From NCBI RefSeq assembly GCF_014646935.1, contig NZ_BMOF01000002.1, forward strand, positions 1 to 64,000: DNA of 64,000 nucleotides, given 5' to 3'. Below, in pieces: positions 10,042 through 18,500 of this stretch. Positions within the stretch are counted from its first letter, which is position 1, and the number at the start of each line of letters is the position of its first letter. A program made the translations under genes and the position numbers. The notes under the pieces were generated by a model. That model was given only the letters and a program-made list of their open reading frames with translations, searched no databases and had not been told where the DNA came from. This DNA comes from Calditerricola satsumensis. Lineage in GTDB: Bacteria > Bacillota > Bacilli > Calditerricolales > Calditerricolaceae.

Positions 10042-11349
10042 GTGGCCATGCATTCAAAGGGGGATGCACGTCGAGAAACCCCGCTCGGCCGCGTGCACGG
10101 CGTCGCGCTGTATGTCGGTTCCGTCCTGGGTTCGGGCATTTTGCTCCTTCCCGCTCTCGTCGCGGAACGGGCCGGACCCGCCTCGCTTCTGGCATGGGGG
10201 CTTATGAGCGTGGCGATCCTGCCCCTGGCCCTAACCATGGCCCTCCTGGCCGCGCGCTACCCGGGTGGTGGCGGCGTGGCCGCTTTCGCCCGGAAAGCGT
10301 TCGGCCCCGCGGCAGGTGCGGCGACGGGCTGGCTGTTTCTGTTGGCCACGCCCATCGGCGGTCCCCTTGCCGCGTGGATCGGCGCCGCCTACGCGACGGC
10401 GGCGTTCGGCCTTCCCCCGAACGCCGCCGTGGGACTGACCGCGGCCATTCTCCTCGTTGCGTTCATCGCCAACCTGCTGGGCTTCAAAGGGGCCGGCGGG
10501 CTGCAGGTAGCCGTCGTCGGCGGCATCGCGGCGATTCTCCTGCTCGCCCTGTTGGCCGCGCTCCCCCACCTCGACCCGCGCCAATTCACGCCCTTCGCCC
10601 CGCACGGCTGGATCGGCGTCGGTCAGGCGATGGCGCTCACCTTCTGGTGTTTCGTGGGGTGGGAAGCCGTCACGCACCTGTCCGGCGGGTTCCGCAACCC
10701 GCGGCGCGATCTGGTCCCGGCGGTGCTGTGGGCTGCAGCCATCATTGGCGTCCTGTACCTCGGCACGGCGCTCGTCACGGTGGGGACGGGCAGCTACGGA
10801 CCGGGGAAGACGGAAGCTGGCCTGGTACAGGTGGCACAAGTCGCCCTCGGACCGGCCGCCGGATGGCTGATCGGAATCGTGGCCCTCTTCTGCGCCACGG
10901 CCACGGTCAACGCCTACGCCGGCGCCGCCGCCCACCTCGCCCGAGCTCTTGCCGAAAGCAACGCAGCCCCGCGCATTCTGGCGCGCTCGTTTGCTCGTCG
11001 CGACGTGCCGATCGGCGGCCTGCTTGCGCTCCTGGCAGGATGGGCCGTGGTGTTCGTCCTGCTGGTCGCCGACCCCGAGGCAATCCGCCGCCTCATCGCT
11101 CTCCCCACGGCCAACTACCTCGCCCTTTATCTCCTCGGCGCCGCGGCAGGAATCCGCCTGGCCGAGCGGCGCGCCGAACGGGGACTGGCCGCCGCGGCGC
11201 TGGCTACGTGCGCACTGGTGTTTCCCTTTTTGGGATGGAGCGGGCTCTACCCCGCTTCCATCGTCGCGAGCGTTTTCGCTGCGCGGCGATGGCTCGGCCC
11301 ATCCGCGCGGCATCGGCACCGCCCGCCTGCCGCCGCGTTTCGCCGCTGA
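10042..11349 (+). CDS. APC-superfamily amino-acid permease (YjeH-like)
   Basis: A 435-residue membrane protein with about 12 hydrophobic segments and the APC N-terminal motif GSVLGSGILLLPAL. It resembles the YjeH group of methionine/branched-chain amino-acid exporters, often found beside a LysR regulator; the exact substrate is not determined by sequence. The start is GTG 10042, with AAAGGAGGG 7 bases upstream; the ATG two codons later is spaced less well. Its presumed regulator next door is a pseudogene, so expression is probably constitutive or under other control. Confidence 0.8.
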   Translation: MAMHSKGDARRETPLGRVHGVALYVGSVLGSGILLLPALVAERAGPASLLAWGLMSVAILPLALTMALLAARYPGGGGVAAFARKAFGPAAGAATGWLFLLATPIGGPLAAWIGAAYATAAFGLPPNAAVGLTAAILLVAFIANLLGFKGAGGLQVAVVGGIAAILLLALLAALPHLDPRQFTPFAPHGWIGVGQAMALTFWCFVGWEAVTHLSGGFRNPRRDLVPAVLWAAAIIGVLYLGTALVTVGTGSYGPGKTEAGLVQVAQVALGPAAGWLIGIVALFCATATVNAYAGAAAHLARALAESNAAPRILARSFARRDVPIGGLLALLAGWAVVFVLLVADPEAIRRLIALPTANYLALYLLGAAAGIRLAERRAERGLAAAALATCALVFPFLGWSGLYPASIVASVFAARRWLGPSARHRHRPPAAAFRR

Positions 11350-11407
11350 GGTGACGGCGTCCGCGGCCGTTTTCGGGAGGGAGCCGGTTCCGATGCGGTC
11401 ACGGTCG

Positions 11408-11938
11408 TCACCGGTGCCGGTCCTTGTAGATCTCCCGCATCACGTGGCGGAGCTCGGGCAAGATGAGACGCGTCATGGCTAGGCGCACCGCGCCCGATGA
11501 GCCGGGCATGGAAAAGACGGCGGTCTCCCCGCAGACGCCGGCGATGGCCCGGCTCAACATCGCCGCCGCGCCGATCTCCTCGTAGCTGAGCAGGCGGAAG
11601 ATCTCGCCAAAGCCAGGCATCTCCTTGTCCAGAAGGTCGCGCACCGCCTCGTAGGTGGTGTCCCGCAGGGCGATGCCCGTTCCCCCGTTCAGGAGGACGG
11701 CTTCCACGTCGTCACGCGCCACCGCCTCGCGTACCACGCGCGTGATCCGGTCATACTCGTCCTGGACGATGCGGTAGTCGACGACCACGTAGCCGTGTTC
11801 CCGGAGCAGCTCCATCATCAGCCGGCCGCTCTTGTCCGTCTCCGGCGTACGCGTGTCGGATACGGTGACGACCATGCAGCGCACGGTTTCGGGCGCTTCG
11901 CGGCGATGCGCGTCGACGGACATCGGCTCTCTGGCCAT
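11408..11938 (-). CDS. moaB: MoaB-family molybdenum cofactor protein
   Basis: A 176-residue MogA/MoaB-fold protein with VTVSDTRTPETDKSG near the start, NGGTGIALRDTT in the middle and SMPGSSGAVRLAM (the MPT-binding Gly-Ser loop). Family role: adenylylation of molybdopterin before Mo or W insertion. AAAGGGGGA precedes the ATG. It stands alone here, with no other moa/moe gene in the window. An organism making selenoproteins may also have Mo/W-dependent formate dehydrogenase, but that is not shown here. Confidence 0.9.
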   Translation of the reverse strand: MAREPMSVDAHRREAPETVRCMVVTVSDTRTPETDKSGRLMMELLREHGYVVVDYRIVQDEYDRITRVVREAVARDDVEAVLLNGGTGIALRDTTYEAVRDLLDKEMPGFGEIFRLLSYEEIGAAAMLSRAIAGVCGETAVFSMPGSSGAVRLAMTRLILPELRHVMREIYKDRHR

Positions 11939-11968
11939 CGTTTCGTCCCCCTTTCCCTTCGCTGCGGA

Positions 11969-12367
11969 TTAGTATGTCATGCATGCGGCGATGAGCAGGC
12001 CGATCGACAGGGAGATGAAAAAGAGAAACAGGGCCACGGCCTTGTTGTCGTTCTCCAGGCTTTCCTGGATGCGAAACCGCGGGGTCACCCACTCGGCGGC
12101 AAAGAAAAAGAGAATCTGCGCCGAAATGCCGATGGCGCCCCAGATGAGCATGTCGAGGAGGCCGACGGAGTTGGCGATGGCACCGGCCAACACGAGGGAC
12201 AGGCCGATCAGCTTGCCGCCGAAGACGATGGCCACGGAAACGTTCCCCTTGGCGATGAGCTCCATTTCCCGGTACCGCGTCACGTACACAAAGAGCAGCG
12301 CGCCGACCAAAAGGAGCAGAAAGCCAAACGAGACGAACTGGAGAAAGTTGAACACATAGTACGTCAT
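11969..12367 (-). CDS. DUF350 four-helix membrane protein (YjfL-like)
   Basis: A 132-residue protein with four hydrophobic helices, typical of half-unit DUF350 proteins, including GGKLIGLSLVLAGAI and the C-terminal FISLSIGLLIAA. Function is unknown in the family. It overlaps the GSP-synthase gene by 4 bases. A DUF350 gene next to a glutathionylspermidine-synthase-like gene is also found in the E. coli yjfL-yjfC region, which suggests a shared, possibly envelope- or polyamine-related, role. Confidence 0.82.
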   Translation of the reverse strand: MTYYVFNFLQFVSFGFLLLLVGALLFVYVTRYREMELIAKGNVSVAIVFGGKLIGLSLVLAGAIANSVGLLDMLIWGAIGISAQILFFFAAEWVTPRFRIQESLENDNKAVALFLFFISLSIGLLIAACMTY

Positions 12368-13623
12368 CGTTCATCCCCGCCTTTTGACAAAATCCCGATC
12401 GGCAAGAAATAGGACAGGTCGTCGGTAATCGGCGGCCCGGCGCGAAGGCCGACGGCCGAGGCCTCGCCGTACAGGAGAAAGCAGCAGACCAAAAGCGATA
12501 CCTCCTCGGGGCCGCTTGCGGTGGGCACAACCGCCCGCGGTAGCGGAACGTACTGCTGGTAGACCGGCACCGAGGCCCGGTACGATTGCTTCGGGCTGGC
12601 GTCGATCGGCACGCCGCGCTCGTCAAAAATGACCACTGTGTCCCCCTCTCGCCCAAAGGCCGGCTTTCGCACGTACCACACGCCGCGCGCCCGCAGAACG
12701 TCGGGCTCCAGATACGTGGGCAAAACGTGCTGCGCGATCCATTCGTGCTCCTCGTCCGTAAAATAGGGGCTTTTCGCCTCGTGCAGCCCCCACACCACCA
12801 CCTGCACCGCCTTCGACTGGAGCAAAAAGGCCGACGGCGGATTGAGGAGCGCCACCTTCTTTCGCCGCACGTGCTCCAGGAGCAGCGCGCCGATGGGCGC
12901 GCCCGTGTCGGGATCGACATCCGCAGCCAAATGCTCCAGCGGATACGTCTGGCGATACAGCACGTCGATCTTGCGCCCGGCGTGGTCGTAGAGCCCGCTT
13001 CCGTCGATGGCCAGCTCGTCGAGGGGGGTAAACGAGGCGTTCACGAGGCCGGAAACCTCTTTCAGGTACAGGGTGGTGTGGTAGTCTTCCGGATGGTCGG
13101 CGTGGGCGGTGAACACGACATGGGCCTCGTCCCGATCGACGCCCAGATCGGCGCAGCTTTCGGCAACGGCGGCGCGCACGGCCCGCCGCAGGTGTTCTTC
13201 AAGACCCTTGTTGGGATCCTCCAGCCCGAAGGCGCGCGCCACGCGGCCGTTGACAAAGAAGAGCTCCTTGATGAACGTCGGCGTGTCGGCGTTGAGTTCC
13301 AGGAGTTTGATCCCGCTGTCGGTGACGGCCAAATCCAGACGACAAATGACCGCATCGGCCGACAGCGGCTTGCGCCGAACGACGCGGAAGGTTTGCGGCG
13401 GCAAACCGAGCTGCGCAAGAACCTCATCGGGCGCGCGACGGAGGAGGGCTGCCGTCTTGGCAAAAATGCGGGCGATGCGCACCGCCGCCTCGCGCACCGC
13501 CGTCACCCACGCCTCGGTCACGGGGTAGGCCGCGGCAAGGGCGTACTCCTTTCCATACAAGCAGTCCCAAAATCCCTCGCGCAAGGGGCCGTAAATCCGC
13601 TCGCGCAATTCCGGGTACGCCAT
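12364..13623 (-). CDS. Glutathionylspermidine synthase-like ATP-grasp protein (YjfC/YgiC type)
   Basis: A 419-residue protein of the GSP_synth ATP-grasp family. The VICRLDLAVTDSGIKLLELN segment, LLNPPSAFLLQSKAV and VRKPAFGREGDTVVIFD carry the ATP- and Mg-binding residues. It lacks the amidase half of true E. coli GspS, and glutathione is uncommon in this bacterial group, so the peptide/amine pair it joins is unknown. ATG 13623 is preferred over an upstream TTG because GGGAGG lies 6 bases before it. It sits between a lipoprotein gene and DUF350. Confidence 0.83.
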   Translation of the reverse strand: MAYPELRERIYGPLREGFWDCLYGKEYALAAAYPVTEAWVTAVREAAVRIARIFAKTAALLRRAPDEVLAQLGLPPQTFRVVRRKPLSADAVICRLDLAVTDSGIKLLELNADTPTFIKELFFVNGRVARAFGLEDPNKGLEEHLRRAVRAAVAESCADLGVDRDEAHVVFTAHADHPEDYHTTLYLKEVSGLVNASFTPLDELAIDGSGLYDHAGRKIDVLYRQTYPLEHLAADVDPDTGAPIGALLLEHVRRKKVALLNPPSAFLLQSKAVQVVVWGLHEAKSPYFTDEEHEWIAQHVLPTYLEPDVLRARGVWYVRKPAFGREGDTVVIFDERGVPIDASPKQSYRASVPVYQQYVPLPRAVVPTASGPEEVSLLVCCFLLYGEASAVGLRAGPPITDDLSYFLPIGILSKGGDER

Positions 13624-13625
13624 CG

Positions 13626-13832
13626 TCAACCTCCCAGCGAATACGGCGAACTGTACCCGAACCCTTTTTTCTTCTTGTCGACGTCGATGTCCAGCACGCC
13701 GTCGCCATCCCCTTCCGCCCCTTCCTCATCCTCCGCCGGCTCCTCTTGCGTGGCCAGGATGGTACATCCGCCGACGGCCAGGAAGAGGAGCAGGCCGATC
13801 AGCGCGGCCGTTTTCTTCGCCTCTTTTTCCAT
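13626..13832 (-). CDS. Small lipoprotein upstream of the GSP-synthase-like gene
   Basis: A 68-residue protein: Lys-rich start, hydrophobic stretch AALIGLLLFLAVGGC with a lipobox-like LAVGGC, then an acidic Glu/Asp/Gly-rich region and a Lys-rich tail ending in Tyr/Ser/Gly. GGAGGGG lies 4-5 bases before the ATG at 13832. Its stop is 2 bases before the next start, so it is the first gene of a three-gene operon. Not assigned to a family; in position it resembles the lipoprotein (YjfM) of the E. coli yjf set. Confidence 0.65.
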   Translation of the reverse strand: MEKEAKKTAALIGLLLFLAVGGCTILATQEEPAEDEEGAEGDGDGVLDIDVDKKKKGFGYSSPYSLGG

Positions 13833-14015
13833 CAAACCCCTCCTTCCCCCGTTCGGCAATCCCCACCAATGCGCTTGATCCGCACCGGATCGGGCGGTGC
13901 GCGAAACCCGGCGCGCCGGGCGCGCCAAACCCCCGCGTCGGGACCAAAGACGCGACGATCCAATGACTGGCCCCTCGGACAGTCGTTGTATACTGGCAGC
14001 AGGAGGTGACGGGCC

Positions 14016-14471
14016 GTGGTGCGCGTGGAATACCGCTGCGCCAAAACCGACACCTTGCTGTTCGCCTGCGACGGCCTTGACGAACCCCTCGCCGCCGTGC
14101 GCCTGTGCTGCCACTATTTCGTCAAGCACGGCCGCGTGTACGAAGTGAAGTGGCGCGAACAAGACGGCACGGCCTACGTCTTGTACGTCGAAGAACGGCC
14201 GGACGAGAAAGCCGGCGTCTATCCCCCGCCCCTTTCCCTTTCCGGCGGCTTCGGGCTGGAAGTGCGCGCGTTTGACGAAGCGCGCGATACCTATCCCCTT
14301 CTTACCTATGCGGAATTTTCCGCGGCCGAGCCGCTTTTGCTCCAGCTCCTCGCCGACGTGGTGGAAATCGGCGGCGTATACTGGGAAAAATCGTCGATCG
14401 AATTAGACGAAGACCGGCAAACCCTGGTCCTTTACGTCAAAAAAATCGCCGAATCACCTTTTCGCCCTTGA
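14016..14471 (+). CDS. Hypothetical protein, 151 residues
   Basis: Not recognised. A soluble, acidic protein with no signal peptide or TM helix, and a Cys pair (LCCHYF) near residue 30. It is rich in beta-strand-like alternations (YEVKWREQDGTAYVLYVEE and the C-terminal TLVLYVKK). The start is GTG 14016 after a near-perfect AGGAGGTGA. A TATACT at 13989-13994 could be its -10, without a good -35. Convergent with the selenoprotein candidate gene. Codon use and composition are like the genome, so it is probably a real lineage-specific gene. Confidence 0.6.
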   Translation: MVRVEYRCAKTDTLLFACDGLDEPLAAVRLCCHYFVKHGRVYEVKWREQDGTAYVLYVEERPDEKAGVYPPPLSLSGGFGLEVRAFDEARDTYPLLTYAEFSAAEPLLLQLLADVVEIGGVYWEKSSIELDEDRQTLVLYVKKIAESPFRP

Positions 14472-14525
14472 GAGTCCATTTTCCTTTCGATTTTTCCTAT
14501 TGATCGCCGAAACGGTGAAGAACGA

Positions 14526-14572
14526 CAAAAAGAGGGGTTCCCTGACGAGCATCCGTTCGCCACGGGAACCCC
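14526..14572 (-). terminator. Rho-independent terminator after the DsbA/FrnE-like gene
   Basis: A perfect 9-bp stem GGGGTTCCC/GGGAACCCC (14534-14542/14564-14572) with a 21-base loop. On the minus strand it is followed by CTCTTTTTG. It sits 29 bases after the stop of the DsbA/FrnE-like gene. Confidence 0.7.
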
Positions 14573-14600
14573 GATCGTGCCGCGAGGGGCGCGGGCGGGT

Positions 14601-15248
14601 TTATTCGCATCCGTCCCGCCCGCATGCAAGTCCGGACGCATCCCCGCCCTTCGCTTGCGCTTCCGCTTCGGCGATGGCCCTCTCCAGCGTCTCCTTGCTC
14701 TGCAGGCCGACGAAGACGCGCGGGCCAATGACGAAGGTGGGCACGGCGGTGATGCCCATCTCCTCGACGGCATGGCGCAAAGCCGCTTGGTGAACTTCCC
14801 GGTAGGTACGCGCCTCGAGGGCGGCGCGAAACGCATCCGCGTCCAATCCCACATCGCGCGCCAGTTCCGTGAGCACGTCGAGATCGCCGATGTCCTTCCC
14901 TTCTTGGAAAAAGGCGACAAAGACCCGGTGATGGTAGGCGTTGCCCTTCCCGTGCTCCTTGGCGAAGTGGTACCCCTCAAAGGCCAGGTGCGTATGGGGC
15001 TGGGGAGAAATCGGCGGAAGTTCGATCTCGAGGCCCAAGCGCTTTGCCAGCGGCTTGACCGACTGCGCCCACACCCGCTGCATGTATTCCGATTCCGGGC
15101 GCAGCGTCGGTGTCGGGTAGGGACGCAATTCAAACGGCATCCACTCGACCTGCACATCTTTCCCTTTCACGGCTTCGTTCAGCGGAACCTCCGCCAAAAA
15201 GCAATACGGTCAGACGAAATCGGAATAGACGCGCACGACGACCGACAT
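14601..15248 (-). CDS. Candidate selenoprotein: DsbA/FrnE-family thiol oxidoreductase with Sec-Pro-Tyr-Cys
   Basis: Translation from ATG 15248 (GAGG 8-9 bases upstream) gives MSVVVRVYSDFV, then TGA at 15212-15210, then PYCFLAEVPLNEAV and a full FrnE-type thioredoxin-fold domain through TAVPTFVIGPRVFVGLQ (with the cis-Pro) to the stop at 14601: 215 residues counting the TGA. The family has CPxC at this position, so TGA replaces the first, attacking cysteine while the resolving Cys is kept. A stem-loop lies just downstream of the TGA. The simplest reading is selenocysteine. The family oxidises or isomerises thiols. No signal peptide, so likely cytoplasmic. A conventional start downstream (15197) would remove the active site. 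Alternatives: nonsense mutation or sequencing error. Confidence 0.78.
15172..15202 (-). promoter_or_regulatory. Candidate bacterial SECIS element in the DsbA/FrnE-like gene
   Basis: On the mRNA, 15 nt after UGA, GGCGGA pairs with UCCGCU (15195-15190/15186-15181, one G-U). The loop is GGU and begins 20 nt after UGA. An outer stem GCUU/AAGC (15202-15199/15175-15172) is separated by a U-rich bulge. Known bacterial SECIS elements have an apical loop within about 16-37 nt of UGA with G in the first two loop positions; E. coli fdhF has an A-GGU-C loop and a bulged U. Pairing was done by eye. Confidence 0.6.
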
Positions 15249-15342
15249 GCTTTCGCCTCGCTTTCGTTGCCATTTAGGTAAGGTAAGAGTTAAATTTTTC
15301 TATTTTCGTTTTGCGTCAATCCTTTTGCATAATGAAGATGAG

Positions 15343-15434
15343 AAGGGCAGAGTTTCCGCTCTGCCCTTCCCCCTATCCTCTTCCGGTTTGTTCTCCTGTG
15401 ATTGGGCTGGTTCCCCTTCGCCAGCCCCTTTTTT
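15343..15434. other. Two hairpins in the leader of the DsbA/FrnE-like gene; one is a plus-strand terminator
   Basis: Hairpin A: a perfect 10-bp stem AAGGGCAGAG/CTCTGCCCTT (15343-15352/15359-15368), no T run on either side. Hairpin B: GGGCTGG/CCAGCCC (15404-15410/15421-15427) followed on the plus strand by CTTTTTT, a standard intrinsic terminator for the plus strand. Both lie inside the predicted minus-strand leader (about 195 nt) of the selenoprotein candidate. No plus-strand gene is seen nearby that would need the terminator. Confidence 0.55.
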
Positions 15435-15449
15435 CTTTCTTGCGCTTTG

Positions 15450-15479
15450 ATCATAACATTCTTTGTTCACGTTCATCAA
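15450..15479 (-). promoter_or_regulatory. Sigma-A-type promoter for the DsbA/FrnE-like gene
   Basis: On the minus strand: TTGATG (15479-15474), an 18-base spacer, TATGAT (15455-15450). It is correctly oriented for the selenoprotein candidate, with a 5' leader of about 195 nt containing two hairpins. Confidence 0.5.
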
Positions 15480-15519
15480 GGTTCTTGCGCGGCAGTGAGA
15501 AAGTTTCCCCCTTCCATTC

Positions 15520-18500
15520 TCATTTCGTGTTGTCCGTCGACACCGCCACCGGAACCATCGTGCGGCCCGTGCCATAGTCCACCACAAGGAACGCCGCGTA
15601 CTGCGTGCGCTTGCCCTTGGGCACCTTCACCGTCGCCACGGCCTGCCAGGTGCCGTCCGGCGGAATCGCGGCCGGGCCGCGGCTGTTCACCTCGATGGTC
15701 GTGTTCGGATCGGCATCGCTCGCGTTGACGACCGCCTTCCGGTATTCGATCTCGGCGTAGCCCGACGGCGTGGCGAAGTTGTCGATCAGCACCGTGTAGG
15801 TGCCCGGAGGCAGGCTGGTCACCCGGATCGCCTCGTCGGCGTCCCCGTCGGCGTCGTAGGCGATCACCTCCCCGGCTTCGTTCAGCAGGTAGAGATCGTA
15901 GTCATCGCCGTCCGGGTTCGTGCGCGAGCGGATGGACGCCTCGAACACGACGTTGGGGTTGTCCGGCGTCACGGTAAAGGTGTCGAAGAAGGCGTCAAAG
16001 TGTTCCGGGTCGCGCTGGTCAAACACCAGCACCTGTTTAACCGACCGGTCGACGGACAGGTCCACGAGGCCCGTGCCCCACACGCGGGCTTCGGTCAATA
16101 CGCGCCCCGTGCGGTTGACAAAGGTGAAGGTTTCGCTCTTCTTGGCACCCGGGGGAACGGCCAGCGTCCACTGGTCGGGCTCGGCGATGACGCCGTGCAA
16201 CTGGACATCGAGGACGTAGTGCCCTTCCGCCAGCCGGTACGCCGCACTGGCCTGCCCGTGGCTGGCGTACACGTCCACCTCCCACACCCCTGGCTGAGGA
16301 TGGGGGATCTCCACGGTGCGCACGAGATCGGCGGACCCCAGCCCCGCATACGGCGCATCGCGATACAACAGGCCGTCCGGGGTGTAGACCATCGGCTTTA
16401 GGCGGCCAAGCGGGTTGCCCGTCGCGTCCTGCGCCACCTTCAAGGTGATGACCGCTTTCTCCACGCCGTGCGGCACGCGGAAGAAGTACCGCTTGGATTT
16501 GGCCGTCGGCACGCGGGCCTCGTCGACAAAGGCGTAGCGGGTGCCCGCATCAAGGGCCACGGGCACGGCGATGGACACCGGGATGACCAGGTCCACCACC
16601 CCGTCGCCGTCATCCAGGCGAATCACCGCGCTGTGGAAGCCCGGGGCCAGCCGCTCCGTGTCCAGGACCACGGGCAGCGCCGCCCTCGGTCGCTTCTTGC
16701 CGCGTTCAGCGGGGATCGTCACCGCCTTTGGCACCTTCACCCACGGCGCGTCAACCGACACCCGCAGCGTGACGGCGCGCGGCTCCTCACTGTGCAGCGA
16801 GACGGTTACCATGCGCGGCGCCTCGCCGTTGCGAACGTAGATGCCGCGGGCAACGGGCAGCTTCTCGGCATACGGCACCTCGGCGGTAACGCGCTTGGGA
16901 GCATGGCCGCGGTGGGCCTTCAGGTACGCCCATGCCGCCGACACGTCGATGAGGCCGCCGCCCTGATCGGCCGGCTGGTACCCGGGTATGGGCCGTGCCG
17001 ATGCCTGCACCGCCCGCGCAAGGAAAGCCGGATCGATGCGCCCGCCGGCGGGCACCAACCCTTCGGCGCGGGCCGCTTGGGTCAAGAGGGCCAGAATGCC
17101 GGCCGTGTGCGGCGACGACATGCTCGTCCCCTGATACACGCGGTACGGCACACCGTCCATCCACGTCGGCACGCTGGAGTAGGCCGAACCGGGCGCCACG
17201 AGGGTCGGCTTGAGCCAGCCGTCCTCCCGCGGCCCGACCGAGGAGAAGTACCAGAGCATCTCGCCGGGAATGTCCACGCCGTAGTTGGCGCGCCACGTGT
17301 CGGCGGAGATGTACGCCCCCGACGTGACGGCCGACGTGGTGTCTCCCGGCGCGCCGATCGTGTTGATGCCCGGTCCGCTGTTGCCGGCGGAGATGGCGAA
17401 CACCGTGCCGTAGGTCTGGCTCAACCAGTCGGCCACCAGCGCCTCGAGGTTGGAGCCGTCGTTGATGTCCGGCGACGACCCGAGGCTCATGTTGACCACG
17501 TCCGCGCCGTGTTGGGCGGCGTAGATCATCCCCTCCACGATGTGCGACAGCGCCCCGCCAACGTTGGATCCCAGCACCTTGATGGCCATCACCTGGGCGT
17601 CCGGCGCCACGCCGGAGAGCCCCGTCTCGGCGCTGTGCCCCGCGGCGATGCCGGCGACATGGGTCCCGTGGGAGTGGCCGTCAAATCCGATATTGACGCC
17701 GACGACAGCCCCGTCCGCGTCGGTAAGCACGCGGGTGAAGACGAACTGGACGCGCTGCGCCGGTTTGCCGGGCTTCGACGGGAAAGCGGCCACGGAACGC
17801 TTTCCGCCGGCAACCCCTTCCCGATAAGGCACGAGCAGCGTCTCGTCCGTCACGTCGCCGTTCTGGTTCGTGTCCACCGCCACCGTCTCAGGCCGCCCGT
17901 CCCCGTCGGCGTCGGCCAGGAGAACGGCATAGCGGTCCTTCTTGTCGCCGTCGAGGTTGAAGTCGAAGCCCGTGTTCGACCCTTCCGCATACCCGAACAG
18001 CCGCTCGTTGGGCAGGATGCCTTCATAGAGCTCGCCAACGTAAACGGTGCGGCCGTCCCACGCCTCCGGCACGCGAACCGCCTGTTCGCCGACGATGACC
18101 GTTGCCCCCTCCGCCGTCGCCGGCTTCACGGTCACGTTCCCTTCCGTGGTGAAGTCCTGCCAGTCGACGATCTTAATCCGCCCGTCCGCCGTGGCGCGCA
18201 GCATTTCATGATCCGGGTCGACGCCCGTGTCGAGGATGGCGATGGTGACGCCCTTGCCGGTGTAGCCCGTCTGCGCGCGGAAGGCCGTCACGTTCGTGTC
18301 GTCGAGGGTGGTGGCCAGCTGCGGGCGCGCCTCGCCGCTTAGCCCCGGCGTTTCCGGGTCGGCCAGCTCGCGCGGGTCGAGCGTGTAGATCTTGTCCACC
18401 GAAATCTGCAGAATCCCGGGAATGTTCAGAAGTTTTTCGGCCCGATCAGCGCCTACGGTCACGACATACACGCCCGGTTTCATTTTCTGCACCACGCGAA

